A stretch of DNA of 64,000 bases, taken from NCBI RefSeq assembly GCF_023611925.1, contig NZ_CP091456.1, positions 992,001 through 1,056,000 of the forward strand. Direction: 5' to 3'. Position 1 is the stretch's first letter. Every line of letters starts with the position of its first letter. The notes under the pieces are model-generated. The model was not told the origin of the DNA. It ran no database searches and saw nothing but the letters and a program-made list of their open reading frames with translations. The position numbers were made by a program, and so were the translations under genes. This document shows positions 37,737 to 48,206 of this stretch, one piece after another. The stretch is from Avibacterium sp. 20-132 (GTDB lineage Bacteria > Pseudomonadota > Gammaproteobacteria > Enterobacterales > Pasteurellaceae).

Positions 37737-38231
37737 TTAAGCATTCAAAATTTTCTGAATTTCCGCCATACTTAAATGATATTCGTGTGGGCAGCTACGC
37801 CAAACTTCGAGCATTTTAATATATTTGTCCCACATTGGCGTTTGTGAATCACAGCCGTGTTCGCATTGCATAAATTCTGCGTATTTCTCTTCTGTGGTGG
37901 TGATAAAACGTAAGTAGTGAAGGTATTTTTTCTCACGCACGGCACAGTAACCCGCAAATTGTAAGCGGTGTGGGGTTACGGTGGTTGTGTCGCCTAAGTT
38001 GTTATAAGAAACGTGTAAAGCGTGATACATTTCAAGGGTATCTCGAACAGTTTGGCATTCTTGTTCTGAAAGATTAGAAAATTCTTTATCTAATTCTTTC
38101 AATTCTAGTCCAAATCCCCCTTTTACAATCGTTTCTAAACGGGTATATTTCGCGGCGTTATTTGGATCTAATAAGCCCATTAATTTATATTGATTAGCTA
38201 AAATTAAGCGCTGAGTTGAGGTCATTTCCAT
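37737..38231 (-). CDS. yfbU: YfbU/UPF0304 family protein
   Basis: The product has 164 residues from ATG 38231, with AGGA 12 nt upstream. It matches the YfbU family throughout, with ANQYKLMGLLDP near the start and the Cys/His-rich MQCEHGCDSQTPMWDKY segment. The E. coli homologue has been linked to cell death, but its mechanism is not settled. It follows mlaA, probably on one transcript. Confidence 0.88.
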   Translation of the reverse strand: MEMTSTQRLILANQYKLMGLLDPNNAAKYTRLETIVKGGFGLELKELDKEFSNLSEQECQTVRDTLEMYHALHVSYNNLGDTTTVTPHRLQFAGYCAVREKKYLHYLRFITTTEEKYAEFMQCEHGCDSQTPMWDKYIKMLEVWRSCPHEYHLSMAEIQKILNA

Positions 38232-38248
38232 AGTATTTATTCCTATCA

Positions 38249-38989
38249 TTAATCAATTTCTTTAAGTTCATCTTGTGAAAGGGTATTGCCTTTGGTTTCC
38301 ACATTGCCGTCTTTAACGTGATATTCTAAGTTTTGGAAATAGGCTTCGCGGAAAGTAACATAAGGATCTTGCGATTGCTCTAATAATGCGTCTTTATCAA
38401 GCATTTTTGCGCGACTATCAATACCTTGAATACCCCATTTTAATAATCCCCAAGGACCTAGTAAAGACAGCATTGGGTAAGTGGTATCCACTAAATTACC
38501 TAGATCTTGACGAGGGGTGGCAGGCCCGTACATCGGCAACATTACATAAGTACCTGTTTCGACACCATAAGCCCCTAAGGTATCACCAAAACGGCGTTTT
38601 TCTTCTACGCGTAATGGCGGGCTGGCACTTGCCCAGTCAATTAAACCGCCTAAACCGAAAATACTGTTGATCCAGAAGCGATTGAAATGCACCATTGCTT
38701 TTTTAAATTCACCTTGCAATAAGCGGTTTACAAAACTGGCTGGTTCATCAAGGTTATTCGCAACATTGATAATTCCTGTTTTAATAGGCTGTGGCACGTA
38801 ATTTTTCCAACCTTTGGCAACTGGTTTCAGCACATAGGGATCGGCAACCTTATAGTTGAAATCCCACATTGCTCGGTTAAATCCTTCCAATGGATCTTTG
38901 CGTTCTCCCGTTTGTGGATCGATTGTGGCACAGCCCGTGAGTAAAGCTGAACCAAGTACGAGTGAGACGACGAAAACGGATTTTTTCAT
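38249..38989 (-). CDS. mlaA: Outer-membrane lipid asymmetry lipoprotein MlaA (VacJ)
   Basis: The product has 246 residues. The lipobox LLTGCATID gives the lipidated Cys at residue 19. The MlaA domain follows (PLEGFNRAMWDFNYKVADPY, RFWINSIFGLGGLIDWAS, LPMYGPATPRQDLG). MlaA removes phospholipids from the outer leaflet and passes them to MlaC. The other mla genes are not in the window. Confidence 0.95.
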   Translation of the reverse strand: MKKSVFVVSLVLGSALLTGCATIDPQTGERKDPLEGFNRAMWDFNYKVADPYVLKPVAKGWKNYVPQPIKTGIINVANNLDEPASFVNRLLQGEFKKAMVHFNRFWINSIFGLGGLIDWASASPPLRVEEKRRFGDTLGAYGVETGTYVMLPMYGPATPRQDLGNLVDTTYPMLSLLGPWGLLKWGIQGIDSRAKMLDKDALLEQSQDPYVTFREAYFQNLEYHVKDGNVETKGNTLSQDELKEID

Positions 38990-39299
38990 AATATGCCCTG
39001 TTACTAAAAATAAGATACATTGTAAACAACTTGGTGAAAATCTACAAAATAAATCAGAGAAAAATAAATTGCTTGCATTACAATGATTATTTATGCAATA
39101 TTAATGAATAAATATATTTCTTATTCCTTGTGAATTTGCTTGAATATCGTGCTATTGTCTTTTAGAATTAGCCCGTTTAGCCTGTGAGCTAACCACCAAT
39201 GCAATTTAGTACAACTGCAAAATAAAAGTGCGGTGTTTTTTCGCTAAATTTCGGTTAATGAGCATTTGCAAGTGTTCACCTACAATTAAGGAGTTTTTT
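38990..39299 (+). promoter_or_regulatory. carAB upstream region
   Basis: This spacer is between the divergent mlaA and carA. It holds the candidate ARG boxes listed separately, one uptake-signal core (39228-39236) and the carA ribosome binding site AAGGAG. A possible -10 (TGCTATTGT) lies near 39150. Confidence 0.45.
39082..39120 (+). promoter_or_regulatory. Candidate tandem ARG boxes (ArgR operator) of carAB
   Basis: Two 18-bp segments, 39082-39099 (TGATT...TGCA) and 39103-39120 (TGAAT...), are 3 bp apart, the spacing of ArgR operators. Each half resembles the TGAAT/ATTCA consensus with one to three mismatches. ArgR repression of carAB is established in E. coli; here it is inferred. Confidence 0.5.
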
Positions 39300-40424
39300 A
39301 TGTCTAGTCCAGCAATTTTAGTATTGGCTGACGGCAGCGTTTTCCACGGCACATCTATTGGGGTGTCTGGCTCAACGACGGGAGAAGTGGTTTTTAATAC
39401 CGCTATCACGGGTTATCAAGAAATTCTCACCGATCCTTCCTATTTTCAACAAATGGTTACCCTTACCTATCCCCATATTGGCAATACTGGCACCAATAAT
39501 GAAGATCAAGAAAGCAATAAAGTCTATGCTAGTGGATTAATCATTCGTGATTTGCCTTTGTTACACAGTAATTTCCGTGCCAATCAAAGCCTTGCCGATT
39601 ACCTAAAAGCAAATAATGTGGTCGCCATTGCCGATATTGATACTCGCCGCCTTACTCGTCTTTTACGAGATAAAGGGGCGATGGCTGGCTGTATTATGGC
39701 AGGAGAGATCGATGAACAAAAAGCACTCGCGCTTGCACAAGGTTTCGGTTCTATGGCTGGCAAAGATCTTGCCCAACAGGTAACTTGCCAAGCACCTTAT
39801 GAATGGACACAGGGAGAGTGGGCGTTAGGTAAAGGTTATCATTCACAGCCTGAACAAGAATATCATATTGTTGCTTATGATTTTGGCGTGAAGCACAATA
39901 TTTTACGAATGCTTGCTGAACGCGGCTGTAAAATTACCGTTGTACCCGCTCACACAACCGCAGAACAAGTGTTAGCTTATCAGCCTGATGGCATTTTCTT
40001 ATCCAACGGCCCCGGCGATCCTGAACCTTGTGATTATGCGATTCAAAATATTCAAACCTTATTAGCAAGCAAAAAGCCGATTTTTGGTATTTGCTTGGGG
40101 CATCAATTATTGGGGCTTGCCGTAGGGGGTAAAACCAAAAAAATGCCATTCGGTCATCACGGTGCAAACCACCCTGTGCAAGATTTAGCAACACAAAAAG
40201 TTTTTATTACTAGCCAAAATCACGGCTTTGAAGTGGACGAACACAGCTTGCCAAAAAATGTGAAAATTACCCACCGCTCTTTATTTGATAATTCGGTGCA
40301 AGGCATTGAGCTAACAGACCAAGTGGCATTTTCTTTCCAAGGCCACCCTGAAGCTAGCCCCGGTCCAAATGATGTGGCGTATTTGTTTGATAAGTTTGTG
40401 GCTGCATTGGAACAAAGTAAATAG
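39300..40424 (+). CDS. carA: Carbamoyl-phosphate synthase small subunit
   Basis: The product has 374 residues from ATG 39300, with AAGGAG upstream; the longer frame is not supported. It is the glutamine amidotransferase subunit that supplies ammonia to CarB. The nucleophile Cys is in [17 protein letters not shown] (about 269), and the His/Glu pair is in [11 protein letters not shown]. carB follows after 75 bp. Confidence 0.97.
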   Translation: MSSPAILVLADGSVFHGTSIGVSGSTTGEVVFNTAITGYQEILTDPSYFQQMVTLTYPHIGNTGTNNEDQESNKVYASGLIIRDLPLLHSNFRANQSLADYLKANNVVAIADIDTRRLTRLLRDKGAMAGCIMAGEIDEQKALALAQGFGSMAGKDLAQQVTCQAPYEWTQGEWALGKGYHSQPEQEYHIVAYDFGVKHNILRMLAERGCKITVVPAHTTAEQVLAYQPDGIFLSNGPGDPEPCDYAIQNIQTLLASKKPIFGICLGHQLLGLAVGGKTKKMPFGHHGANHPVQDLATQKVFITSQNHGFEVDEHSLPKNVKITHRSLFDNSVQGIELTDQVAFSFQGHPEASPGPNDVAYLFDKFVAALEQSK

Positions 40425-40499
40425 AAATAACCTCATAGTAACTAAAGTTACACCAACACTCCATAAACAACGTTAAAAAAGATTATAAGAGAAACCAAA

Positions 40500-43400
40500 A
40501 TGCCAAAACGTACAGACATAAACACTATATTAATTATCGGTGCAGGCCCAATTGTGATTGGACAGGCGTGTGAATTTGATTATTCAGGGGCGCAGGCGTG
40601 TAAAGCGTTGCGTGAAGAAGGTTATAAAGTGGTGTTAGTCAATTCTAACCCCGCCACCATTATGACTGATCCTGATATGGCAGATGTAACCTACATTGAG
40701 CCAATTACTTGGCAAACGGTCGAAAAGATTATTGAAAAAGAGCGTCCCGATGCGATTTTACCCACAATGGGCGGGCAAACTGCCTTGAATTGTGCCTTAG
40801 ATCTTTCTAAAAATGGCGTGTTGAAAAAATACGCTGTCGAACTGATTGGAGCAACGGAAGATGCTATTGATAAAGCAGAAGATCGTGGTCGCTTTAAAGA
40901 AGCAATGGAAAAAATTGGCTTAAATACGCCAAAATCTTTTGTTTGCCATACTTTTGAGGAAGCTTGGGCAGCTCAGGCCGAAGTCGGTTTTCCAACGTTA
41001 ATCCGTCCGTCTTTCACTATGGGGGGTTCAGGAGGAGGCATAGCCTATAACCGAGATGAATTTATCGCCATTTGTGAACGGGGATTTGATGCCTCACCCA
41101 CCCACGAGTTACTTATCGAACAATCGGTATTAGGCTGGAAAGAATACGAAATGGAAGTGGTTCGTGATAAAGCCGATAACTGTATTATCATCTGCTCCAT
41201 TGAAAATTTTGATCCAATGGGCGTACATACGGGCGATTCTATCACCGTTGCACCCGCGCAAACCCTCACCGATAAAGAATATCAAATTATGCGTAATGCC
41301 AGCCTTGCTGTGTTGCGTGAAATTGGGGTGGATACAGGCGGTTCAAACGTGCAATTTGCCATTAATCCAGCCAATGGTGAAATGATTGTGATTGAAATGA
41401 ATCCACGCGTGAGCCGTTCTTCTGCGCTGGCATCTAAAGCAACAGGTTTCCCTATTGCAAAAGTGGCAGCCAAATTGGCGGTGGGTTATACGCTCAATGA
41501 ATTGCGTAACGACATCACCGGTGGACTTATTCCTGCGTCTTTTGAACCGTCTATTGACTATGTGGTGACTAAAGTGCCACGTTTTGCCTTTGAGAAATTC
41601 CCTCAAGCAGACGATCGTTTAACCACGCAGATGAAATCCGTGGGCGAAGTAATGGCAATGGGGCGTACGTTCCAAGAAAGCTTGCAAAAAGCGTTACGAG
41701 GATTAGAAACGGGTATTTGTGGTTTCAATTTGCTGTCTGAAGCGCCTGAAAAAATACGCACCGAACTTGGTAACCCCGGGCCTAACCGCATTCTTTATGT
41801 TGCCGATGCCTTTGGCGCAGGGTTTAGCTTGGAAGAAGTACATCATTACTCAAAAATTGATCCTTGGTTTTTAGTGCAGATCCAAGATTTAGTGAAAGAA
41901 GAATTAGCCTTAGAGCAAAAAACACTTGAACAATTAGACTATGCAGAGCTTCGCCGTTTAAAACGTAAAGGTTTTTCAGATAAACGTATTGCCCAATTAG
42001 TGAAAAGTAATGAAAGTGCGGTGCGAAATTTGCGTAAATCATTCAATCTGCACCCTGTCTATAAACGGGTTGATACCTGTGCTGGGGAATTTAAATCGGA
42101 TACGGCTTATCTTTATTCTACTTATGAAGAAGAATGCGAGGCGAAACCCTCTGATCGTAAGAAAATTATGATTTTAGGTGGTGGACCAAACCGAATTGGG
42201 CAAGGCATTGAATTTGACTATTGTTGTGTCCACGCCGCACTTGCCTTGCGTGAAAGCGGTTTTGAAACCATTATGGTGAACTGTAACCCTGAAACGGTTT
42301 CTACCGATTTCGATACCTCAGATCGCCTTTATTTTGAACCGCTTACCCTTGAAGATGTGTTAGAAATCATTCACCTTGAACAGCCTGATGGCGTCATTGT
42401 GCATTATGGCGGTCAAACACCGCTAAAACTTGCGAACGCCCTTGCCGAAAATGGCGTGAACATTATTGGTACATCAGCGGACAGTATTGATGCCGCAGAA
42501 GATCGTGAACGCTTCCAACAAATCCTACAACAACTCGGCTTAAAACAACCGAATAACCGTACCGCAAGAAATGCCATAGAAGCAGTCAAATTGGCTGATG
42601 AAGTGGGCTATCCACTCGTGGTTCGTCCTTCTTATGTGCTAGGCGGGCGTGCAATGCAAATCGTGTATAATGTGGAGGAACTCAACAAATATATGCGTGA
42701 AGCGGTGCAAGTTTCCGAAGATAGCCCAATTCTGCTTGATCATTTCTTAAATAATGCTATTGAAGTGGATGTGGATTGCATTTGTGATGGCGAACAGGTG
42801 GTCATCGGCGGGATTATGCAACATATTGAACAAGCGGGGATTCATAGTGGGGATAGTGCGTGTTCTCTGCCACCTTATTCCTTAAGTGCAGAGATTCAAG
42901 ATGAAATCCGCCGGCAAACTGCAGCGATGGCAAAAGCATTAAATGTGGTGGGATTAATGAATGTTCAATTTGCCGTGCAAGAGGGCGTGATCTATGTCTT
43001 AGAAGTAAACCCTCGGGCAAGTCGTACTGTGCCATTTGTGAGCAAAGCCACAGGACGTCCATTAGCCAAAATCGCGGCGCGTGTAATGGCTGGCATCAGT
43101 TTGCAAGCTCAACAAATTCAAGGTGAAATTCAACCGCACTTTTATTCAGTGAAAGAAGCGGTGTTCCCGTTTATAAAATTCCCGGGGGTAGATACTATTT
43201 TAGGCCCTGAAATGCGTTCAACAGGAGAAGTGATGGGCGTGGGCGAAACATTCGCAGAAGCGTTCATTAAAGCTCAGCTTGGCGCAGGCGAACAAATCGC
43301 TAAAACAGGAAAAGTATTTATTTCTGTTGATGACAAGGATAAGCCACGCTTATTGCCGATTGCGAAAGGATTACAAGAACAGGGATATGGCTTATGTGCA

Positions 43401-43712
43401 ACCCTTGGGACAGCCAATTTCTTGCGTGAAAACGGTATTTTTGCCCAAACGGTAAATAAAGTTCGCGAAGGGCGTCCACATATTGTTGATGCAATAAAAA
43501 ATGGCGAGATTGCGATGATCATTAATACGGTAGGTAGTTTGCCTGAAAGCATTGAAGATAGCCATTCTATCCGTCGTAGTGCGTTGCAACAAAAAGTCTT
43601 TATTCAAACCACCTTGGCCGCGGCAGAAGCCTTAGTGCAAAGTATCGGCAATTTGCAAAATTACGAGGTGTATTCCTTACAATCCTTACAAACTAAGCTA
43701 AAAAGACAGTAA
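40500..43712 (+). CDS. carB: Carbamoyl-phosphate synthase large subunit
   Basis: The product has 1070 residues, the full length. It has two homologous ATP-grasp halves, starting with [20 protein letters not shown] (about 10-29) and [17 protein letters not shown] (about 561-577). The C-terminal MGS-like allosteric domain is about 940-1070. It makes carbamoyl phosphate for arginine and pyrimidines. Confidence 0.98.
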   Translation: MPKRTDINTILIIGAGPIVIGQACEFDYSGAQACKALREEGYKVVLVNSNPATIMTDPDMADVTYIEPITWQTVEKIIEKERPDAILPTMGGQTALNCALDLSKNGVLKKYAVELIGATEDAIDKAEDRGRFKEAMEKIGLNTPKSFVCHTFEEAWAAQAEVGFPTLIRPSFTMGGSGGGIAYNRDEFIAICERGFDASPTHELLIEQSVLGWKEYEMEVVRDKADNCIIICSIENFDPMGVHTGDSITVAPAQTLTDKEYQIMRNASLAVLREIGVDTGGSNVQFAINPANGEMIVIEMNPRVSRSSALASKATGFPIAKVAAKLAVGYTLNELRNDITGGLIPASFEPSIDYVVTKVPRFAFEKFPQADDRLTTQMKSVGEVMAMGRTFQESLQKALRGLETGICGFNLLSEAPEKIRTELGNPGPNRILYVADAFGAGFSLEEVHHYSKIDPWFLVQIQDLVKEELALEQKTLEQLDYAELRRLKRKGFSDKRIAQLVKSNESAVRNLRKSFNLHPVYKRVDTCAGEFKSDTAYLYSTYEEECEAKPSDRKKIMILGGGPNRIGQGIEFDYCCVHAALALRESGFETIMVNCNPETVSTDFDTSDRLYFEPLTLEDVLEIIHLEQPDGVIVHYGGQTPLKLANALAENGVNIIGTSADSIDAAEDRERFQQILQQLGLKQPNNRTARNAIEAVKLADEVGYPLVVRPSYVLGGRAMQIVYNVEELNKYMREAVQVSEDSPILLDHFLNNAIEVDVDCICDGEQVVIGGIMQHIEQAGIHSGDSACSLPPYSLSAEIQDEIRRQTAAMAKALNVVGLMNVQFAVQEGVIYVLEVNPRASRTVPFVSKATGRPLAKIAARVMAGISLQAQQIQGEIQPHFYSVKEAVFPFIKFPGVDTILGPEMRSTGEVMGVGETFAEAFIKAQLGAGEQIAKTGKVFISVDDKDKPRLLPIAKGLQEQGYGLCATLGTANFLRENGIFAQTVNKVREGRPHIVDAIKNGEIAMIINTVGSLPESIEDSHSIRRSALQQKVFIQTTLAAAEALVQSIGNLQNYEVYSLQSLQTKLKRQ

Positions 43713-44153
43713 ATCATTTACTGGTCGTTTAAATTCAAAAATAAGGCACTTTAATCAAAGTGCCTATTATTATGCTTTAAGGCAATAAGAGAAAACGGTA
43801 CAACGAGCCAGTGGGATCTGGGTAAGGTGAAGGATAGGGATTAAGAAAGTCTTATCTTAGTTTGCAATGAAACGGCTTATAAAATTAAGCCTCTGTTTTA
43901 TGGCATCAGTAAATTTTTATCTACGAGATGAATACAAAATAAATAAAATTGGATTTCATATTAAAACATCATTCTATTTTTAATTTATTTTCATTCTTTT
44001 TTCTTTTTTATTTGACGAAATCTTTATTTTTCATTATTTTGTTATTTGTGATTTACCTGTTTGGTAATGGCATTTGTGGAAAGGGTGATAAAAACTTATC
44101 CCTCCAAAAGCAAGCAATAAAACGGCAATTTAACGCAATGAGAGGATATTAAA
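43713..44153 (+). promoter_or_regulatory. carB-amtB spacer
   Basis: A terminator for carB lies at the left. The rest is very A/T-rich and leads to the amtB ribosome binding site GAGAGG. A 67-codon frame (TTG 43949 to 44152) is hydrophobic and low-complexity, and I do not accept it. There is no glnK, which often precedes amtB. Confidence 0.45.
43743..43768 (+). terminator. Terminator of carB
   Basis: The stem AAGGCACTTT pairs with AAAGTGCCTA (one end mismatch) around AATC, followed by TTATTATT. Confidence 0.75.
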
Positions 44154-45449
44154 ATGAAAAAATATAGTGGGTTATTAATGCTTTTATGCTTTCCCCTGAC
44201 AGCAAAAGCCGTTGATTGGCTACAACCTTTTTCGGTCATCAATACTGGCGATACCGCTTGGATGATGCTATCGACGATTTTAGTGTTATTTATGACGATC
44301 CCGGGCTTGGCATTATTTTATGCTGGAATGGTAAGAAAAAAGAATATTTTATCCGTTATGGTGCAAAGTTTTGCTGCCTGTAGTTTGATTGCGGTAATTT
44401 GGTTTATATGTGGTTATAGCCTAGCCTTCACCCCAAATAACGCCTTTATTGGTGGATTTGATCGTCTCTTTTTGCAAGGGTTAAATGTACTCACCACAGA
44501 AGAAAAACTCACTGTCTATCCCGGAGCAAGCACAATTCCAGAGTCTGTTTTTATGCTATTTCAGATGGCCTTTGCCATCATTGCAGGCGCCATTATGACA
44601 GGGGCATTTGCCGAGCGAATGAAATTTAGTGCGGTGCTAATTTTTGTCGGTTTATGGACATTGCTGGTTTATGTTCCAACGGCGCACTGGGTATGGGGGA
44701 TTGGCGGTTGGTTGGCTGAAGATGGGGTATTAGATTATGCCGGTGGAACAGTCATTCATATCAATGCGGGTGTAGCCGGATTATGTGCGGCAATTTTCAT
44801 CGGAAAGCGTTATGGCTATGGAAAAGAAGTTATGGCGCCGCATAACCTCACCTTAACCCTCATTGGTTGTGCGATGTTATGGGTTGGCTGGTTTGGTTTT
44901 AATGCGGGATCTGCCTTAGCCGCAGATAGCCGTGCGGGAATGGCGCTTGCAACCACACAAATTTCTGCCGCCGTGGGGGCATTAACTTGGGTGCTTTGCG
45001 AAGTTGTCAGTAAATATAAACCCTCTGCATTAGGTCTTGCCTCAGGGGCAATAGCAGGATTAGTCGGGATAACCCCTGCTGCCGGCTTTGTACTACCACA
45101 AAGTGCGGTATGGATTGGTGCGATTACCAGTGTAATTTGTTTCTTTACTGTTACCAAACTGAAATACAAATTAGGCTACGATGATTCTCTTGATGCCTTT
45201 GGTATTCACGGAATGGGCGGCATTGCTGGGGCAATCTTAACGGGGATTTTTGTTTCGAGTGAAGTGACTGGAAATAATAACGCAAGCCTTTGGTTACAAA
45301 TTGAAAGTGTTATTATTACTTTAGTGTATAGCAGTATTATCTCACTGCTTCTATTATGGATAATGAATAAATGTATGGATCTTCGTGTCACCTTAGATGA
45401 AGAACGCCAAGGTTTAGATCTGATTTCTCACGGTGAACGTTTGGAATAA
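44154..45449 (+). CDS. amtB: Ammonium transporter
   Basis: The product has 431 residues. It has a signal peptide (about 1-19) and eleven membrane helices. The twin-His pore residues are in TAHWVWGIGGW and FGIHGMGG. FAIIAGAIMTGAFAERM is the family signature. There is no glnK next to it, unlike many genomes. It may supply ammonia used by asnA. Confidence 0.95.
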   Translation: MKKYSGLLMLLCFPLTAKAVDWLQPFSVINTGDTAWMMLSTILVLFMTIPGLALFYAGMVRKKNILSVMVQSFAACSLIAVIWFICGYSLAFTPNNAFIGGFDRLFLQGLNVLTTEEKLTVYPGASTIPESVFMLFQMAFAIIAGAIMTGAFAERMKFSAVLIFVGLWTLLVYVPTAHWVWGIGGWLAEDGVLDYAGGTVIHINAGVAGLCAAIFIGKRYGYGKEVMAPHNLTLTLIGCAMLWVGWFGFNAGSALAADSRAGMALATTQISAAVGALTWVLCEVVSKYKPSALGLASGAIAGLVGITPAAGFVLPQSAVWIGAITSVICFFTVTKLKYKLGYDDSLDAFGIHGMGGIAGAILTGIFVSSEVTGNNNASLWLQIESVIITLVYSSIISLLLLWIMNKCMDLRVTLDEERQGLDLISHGERLE

Positions 45450-45460
45450 TCAGGGGCTTA

Positions 45461-45487
45461 TCAGGAGCGTAGCTCCTGATTTTTTTA
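45461..45487 (+). terminator. Rho-independent terminator of amtB
   Basis: The stem TCAGGAGC pairs with GCTCCTGA around a 3-nt loop, followed by seven T. Confidence 0.92.
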
Positions 45488-45661
45488 TGCGTTGAACGTT
45501 GAAATTCTTCTTTCTGACTTGGGAGATAATTTATTTCCTTTTCCGTGTATTCACGCTTAATATTAGCAAGGGATACAGCTAACAGAAACACCCCTATCAG
45601 CCCTTAATCCATTGAGATATGGTTTCACTTTTATGGACAAATCAAAGTGCGGTGCTTTTTT

Positions 45662-46477
45662 CTATTGTTTTTTCGGCTGTGGCAGAGCGTGATCTGGCTT
45701 ATACCCCAATTCTTGTGAAATAAGTAGCGCTGTTTTTTGAATTTCATTCAACAGATAGGGAATGCCTAATTGTTTTAATTTATAAGACGACATTGACACC
45801 GAAACGGCATAATCCACATTTCCTTGATAATTAAAAATCGGGCAGGCAACGCAAACAACGCCAATTTCATTTTCTTCACGATCCATTGCAAATTGCTCTT
45901 GTCGAATATCATTCAGTTCTTTTTCCATTAAAGGAAGATGGGTTACGGTATTTGCCGTGAGTGGTTTGATATTCTCGGCTTGGCTTTGCCAATAATGTGG
46001 CAGATAATCTTTATTTTTTTCATAGGCGAGATAAAGTTTACCCATCGCGGAACAATAAAGGGGTAAACGTTGCCCAATATAGGCCTGTGTTCTCAGCATT
46101 CCTGTTGTCGGTTCTAATTTATAGATCATAATGGCATAGTCGTTTTCCCGTTTAGAAAAATTCACAGTTTCGCCTAAGGTTAAATTCAGCGCTTCTAAAT
46201 AAGGAGCGGCAATATTAATAATATTTAACGACATTAAGATTTTTTGCCCAATACTCAAGCATTTTGTAGTTAAACGATAATTGCCAGCGGTTGCCGTAGG
46301 CTGTACATAACCTTCACTTTGTAAGCCTTGTAATAATCTATGTACGGTACTTTTATTGAGCTGCGCAATCTCTGATAATTTTGCTAATGGGCAGCCATTC
46401 GGGTAATTGCTCAAAATTTCAAGTAATCTTAAACCACGACTTAAGCTCTGATTTCCATTGGATTTATCGTCTGACAT
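45662..46477 (-). CDS. yiaJ: IclR-family regulator of the yia/sgb operon (YiaJ/PlaR-like)
   Basis: The product has 271 residues. An N-terminal winged helix (SRGLRLLEILSNYPNGCPLA, about 13-32; NKSTVHRLLQGL) is followed by the IclR effector domain. It is divergent from yiaK with a 234-bp spacer that contains two matching palindromes. The E. coli counterpart YiaJ represses yiaKLMNOPQRS. AGGAG lies before ATG 46477. Confidence 0.85.
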   Translation of the reverse strand: MSDDKSNGNQSLSRGLRLLEILSNYPNGCPLAKLSEIAQLNKSTVHRLLQGLQSEGYVQPTATAGNYRLTTKCLSIGQKILMSLNIINIAAPYLEALNLTLGETVNFSKRENDYAIMIYKLEPTTGMLRTQAYIGQRLPLYCSAMGKLYLAYEKNKDYLPHYWQSQAENIKPLTANTVTHLPLMEKELNDIRQEQFAMDREENEIGVVCVACPIFNYQGNVDYAVSVSMSSYKLKQLGIPYLLNEIQKTALLISQELGYKPDHALPQPKKQ

Positions 46478-46536
46478 AAGGTTGCTCCTCTCTTTTCTGT
46501 TAGCCAGAAGTATAATGAATTTTTACTTCCTTTTCT

Positions 46537-46553
46537 ATTTCACATTGTGAAAT
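46537..46553. promoter_or_regulatory. Candidate IclR/YiaJ operator, distal
   Basis: The 17-bp near-perfect palindrome ATTTCACATTGTGAAAT is close to the regulator gene. It has the same outer ATTTCAC and GAAAT arms as the element at 46684. Confidence 0.6.
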
Positions 46554-46568
46554 ATTATTTCGATTAAT

Positions 46569-46584
46569 TGAGATATAGATCACA
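46569..46584 (+). promoter_or_regulatory. Candidate CRP site
   Basis: TGAGA-N6-TCACA matches the CRP consensus TGTGA-N6-TCACA with one mismatch. Catabolite control of this operon is expected by analogy with E. coli. Confidence 0.5.
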
Positions 46585-46683
46585 ATTCTAGAAAAATGTT
46601 TTTAACATATTGATTTTTAATGGGTTTTATTTTCTCTTTAAGATTGACTTTCTACATAGCCATAATGTAACTTATGAAACATA

Positions 46684-46700
46684 ATTTCACAATATGAAAT
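46684..46700. promoter_or_regulatory. Candidate IclR/YiaJ operator, proximal to yiaK
   Basis: ATTTCACAATATGAAAT is a second copy of the palindrome, 2 bp before the yiaK ribosome binding site. Binding here would block yiaK transcription or its initiation. Confidence 0.6.
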
Positions 46701-46711
46701 AAGAGGTGAGT

Positions 46712-47710
46712 ATGTTAGTTTCTTATAATGAGTTAAAAGCTGAATTTAAACGCGTGTTGCTTGCACGTAATGTCCGTGAAGAGATTGCCGAAGAATGCGC
46801 AACGGCCTTTGCAGATACCACGCAGGCGGGGGCTTATTCTCACGGCGTGAATCGTTTTCCGCGTTTTATTCAACAACTAGAAAATGGCGACATTGTGCCA
46901 GAAGCCGTGCCGACCAAAGTGCTTTCTTTAGGGGCGGTTGAACAGTGGGATGCCCATCAGGCAATGGGGAATTTAACCGCTAAAAAAATGATGGATCGTG
47001 CAATGGAAATTGCCGATCAATATGGTATCGGCGTGGTGGCATTGCGTAACGCAAACCACTGGATGCGCGGAGGAAGTTACGGCTGGCAAGCTGCAGAGAA
47101 AGGTTATATCGGCATTTGCTGGACCAATGCACTGGCAGTAATGCCGCCTTGGGGAGCAAAAGAATGTCGAATTGGCACAAATCCTTTGATTGTTGCTGTC
47201 CCAACTACGCCAATTACAATGGTAGATATGTCTTGTTCGATGTATTCCTACGGAATGTTAGAAGTTCACCGTTTAGCTGGACGACAAACATTTGTTGATG
47301 CCGGATTTGATGATGAAGGCAACTTAACGCGCGATCCTGCCACAGTAGAAAATAATCGTCGTTTATTACCAATGGGATTTTGGAAAGGGTCGGGATTATC
47401 TATCGTACTAGATATGATCGCCACCTTGCTTTCTAATGGGCTATCCACCGCTGCCGTGACAGAAGATAAAGATGATGAATACTGTGTTTCACAAGTGTTT
47501 ATTGCTATCGAAGTGGATCGTCTTATTGATGGAAAAACCAAAGAAGAGAAACTCACACGTATTATGGATTATGTCCGTACTGCGGAACGTGCTGATCCTG
47601 AGGTGGCGATACGTCTGCCGGGACACGAATTTACCACGATTTTAGCGGAGAATAAAGCAAATGGCATTCCCGTTGATGATACGGTATGGGCAAAACTCAA
47701 AGCCTTATAA
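46712..47710 (+). CDS. yiaK: 2,3-diketo-L-gulonate reductase
   Basis: The product has 332 residues from ATG 46712, with AAGAGG upstream; a GTG two codons earlier overlaps that site. It belongs to the malate/L-lactate dehydrogenase (LDH2) family, with [14 protein letters not shown] (catalytic His region), [12 protein letters not shown] and [15 protein letters not shown]. coli YiaK (DlgD) reduces 2,3-diketo-L-gulonate to 3-keto-L-gulonate using NADH. It is the first gene of a nine-gene operon. Confidence 0.93.
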   Translation: MLVSYNELKAEFKRVLLARNVREEIAEECATAFADTTQAGAYSHGVNRFPRFIQQLENGDIVPEAVPTKVLSLGAVEQWDAHQAMGNLTAKKMMDRAMEIADQYGIGVVALRNANHWMRGGSYGWQAAEKGYIGICWTNALAVMPPWGAKECRIGTNPLIVAVPTTPITMVDMSCSMYSYGMLEVHRLAGRQTFVDAGFDDEGNLTRDPATVENNRRLLPMGFWKGSGLSIVLDMIATLLSNGLSTAAVTEDKDDEYCVSQVFIAIEVDRLIDGKTKEEKLTRIMDYVRTAERADPEVAIRLPGHEFTTILAENKANGIPVDDTVWAKLKAL

Positions 47711-47733
47711 GCTGAAATAGAAGGAGTGACAGG

Positions 47734-48198
47734 ATGTACTTTGGACATATTTCTAATGTAAATAATAATGGGTTTCCCGAGGCGATTAACATTGCCTTGG
47801 CTTATCTAAAAAATACCGATTTTGACACCCTGCCTGCGGGCTGTTATGAAATTAAAGAGCGGTTGATTTTTGCCCAAGTTTTAGATCTCGAAACAAAGCC
47901 TAAATCTGAGATTTTGCCCGAAGTTCATCGTCGTTACCTTGATGTGCAATACCTACATTCAGGGCAAGAACGTATCGGTATTGCACCAGATCTTGGCAAT
48001 AACCAGATTGCACAAGCGTACAATGCGGAAAGAGACATCCTGTTTTACCAAGATGCAGAAAATGAAAGTGAATTGATTATGCGAAAAGGGAATTTTGCGA
48101 TTTTCTTTCCTGAAGACATTCATCGCCCTGCGTGTATTGATCTGCAATCTAGCAATATTCGTAAGGTTGTCGTCAAAATTGCAATCAGTGAGATTTGA
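47734..48198 (+). CDS. yiaL: YhcH/YjgK/YiaL family protein
   Basis: The product has 154 residues. It is a DUF386 cupin-like protein with KERLIFAQVLDLETKPKSE, PEVHRRYLDVQYLHSGQE and FFPEDIHRPACID; the His residues are probable metal ligands. A role in handling sugar anomers or keto-sugar acids is inferred only from context. An AAGGAG site precedes ATG 47734. Confidence 0.88.
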   Translation: MYFGHISNVNNNGFPEAINIALAYLKNTDFDTLPAGCYEIKERLIFAQVLDLETKPKSEILPEVHRRYLDVQYLHSGQERIGIAPDLGNNQIAQAYNAERDILFYQDAENESELIMRKGNFAIFFPEDIHRPACIDLQSSNIRKVVVKIAISEI

Positions 48199-48206
48199 GG
48201 TGAAAA

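Noticed and set aside
43949..44152. 67-codon frame just before amtB
   Set aside because: It begins at TTG in A/T-rich DNA with no ribosome binding site, and its end coincides with the amtB leader. It does not resemble GlnK.
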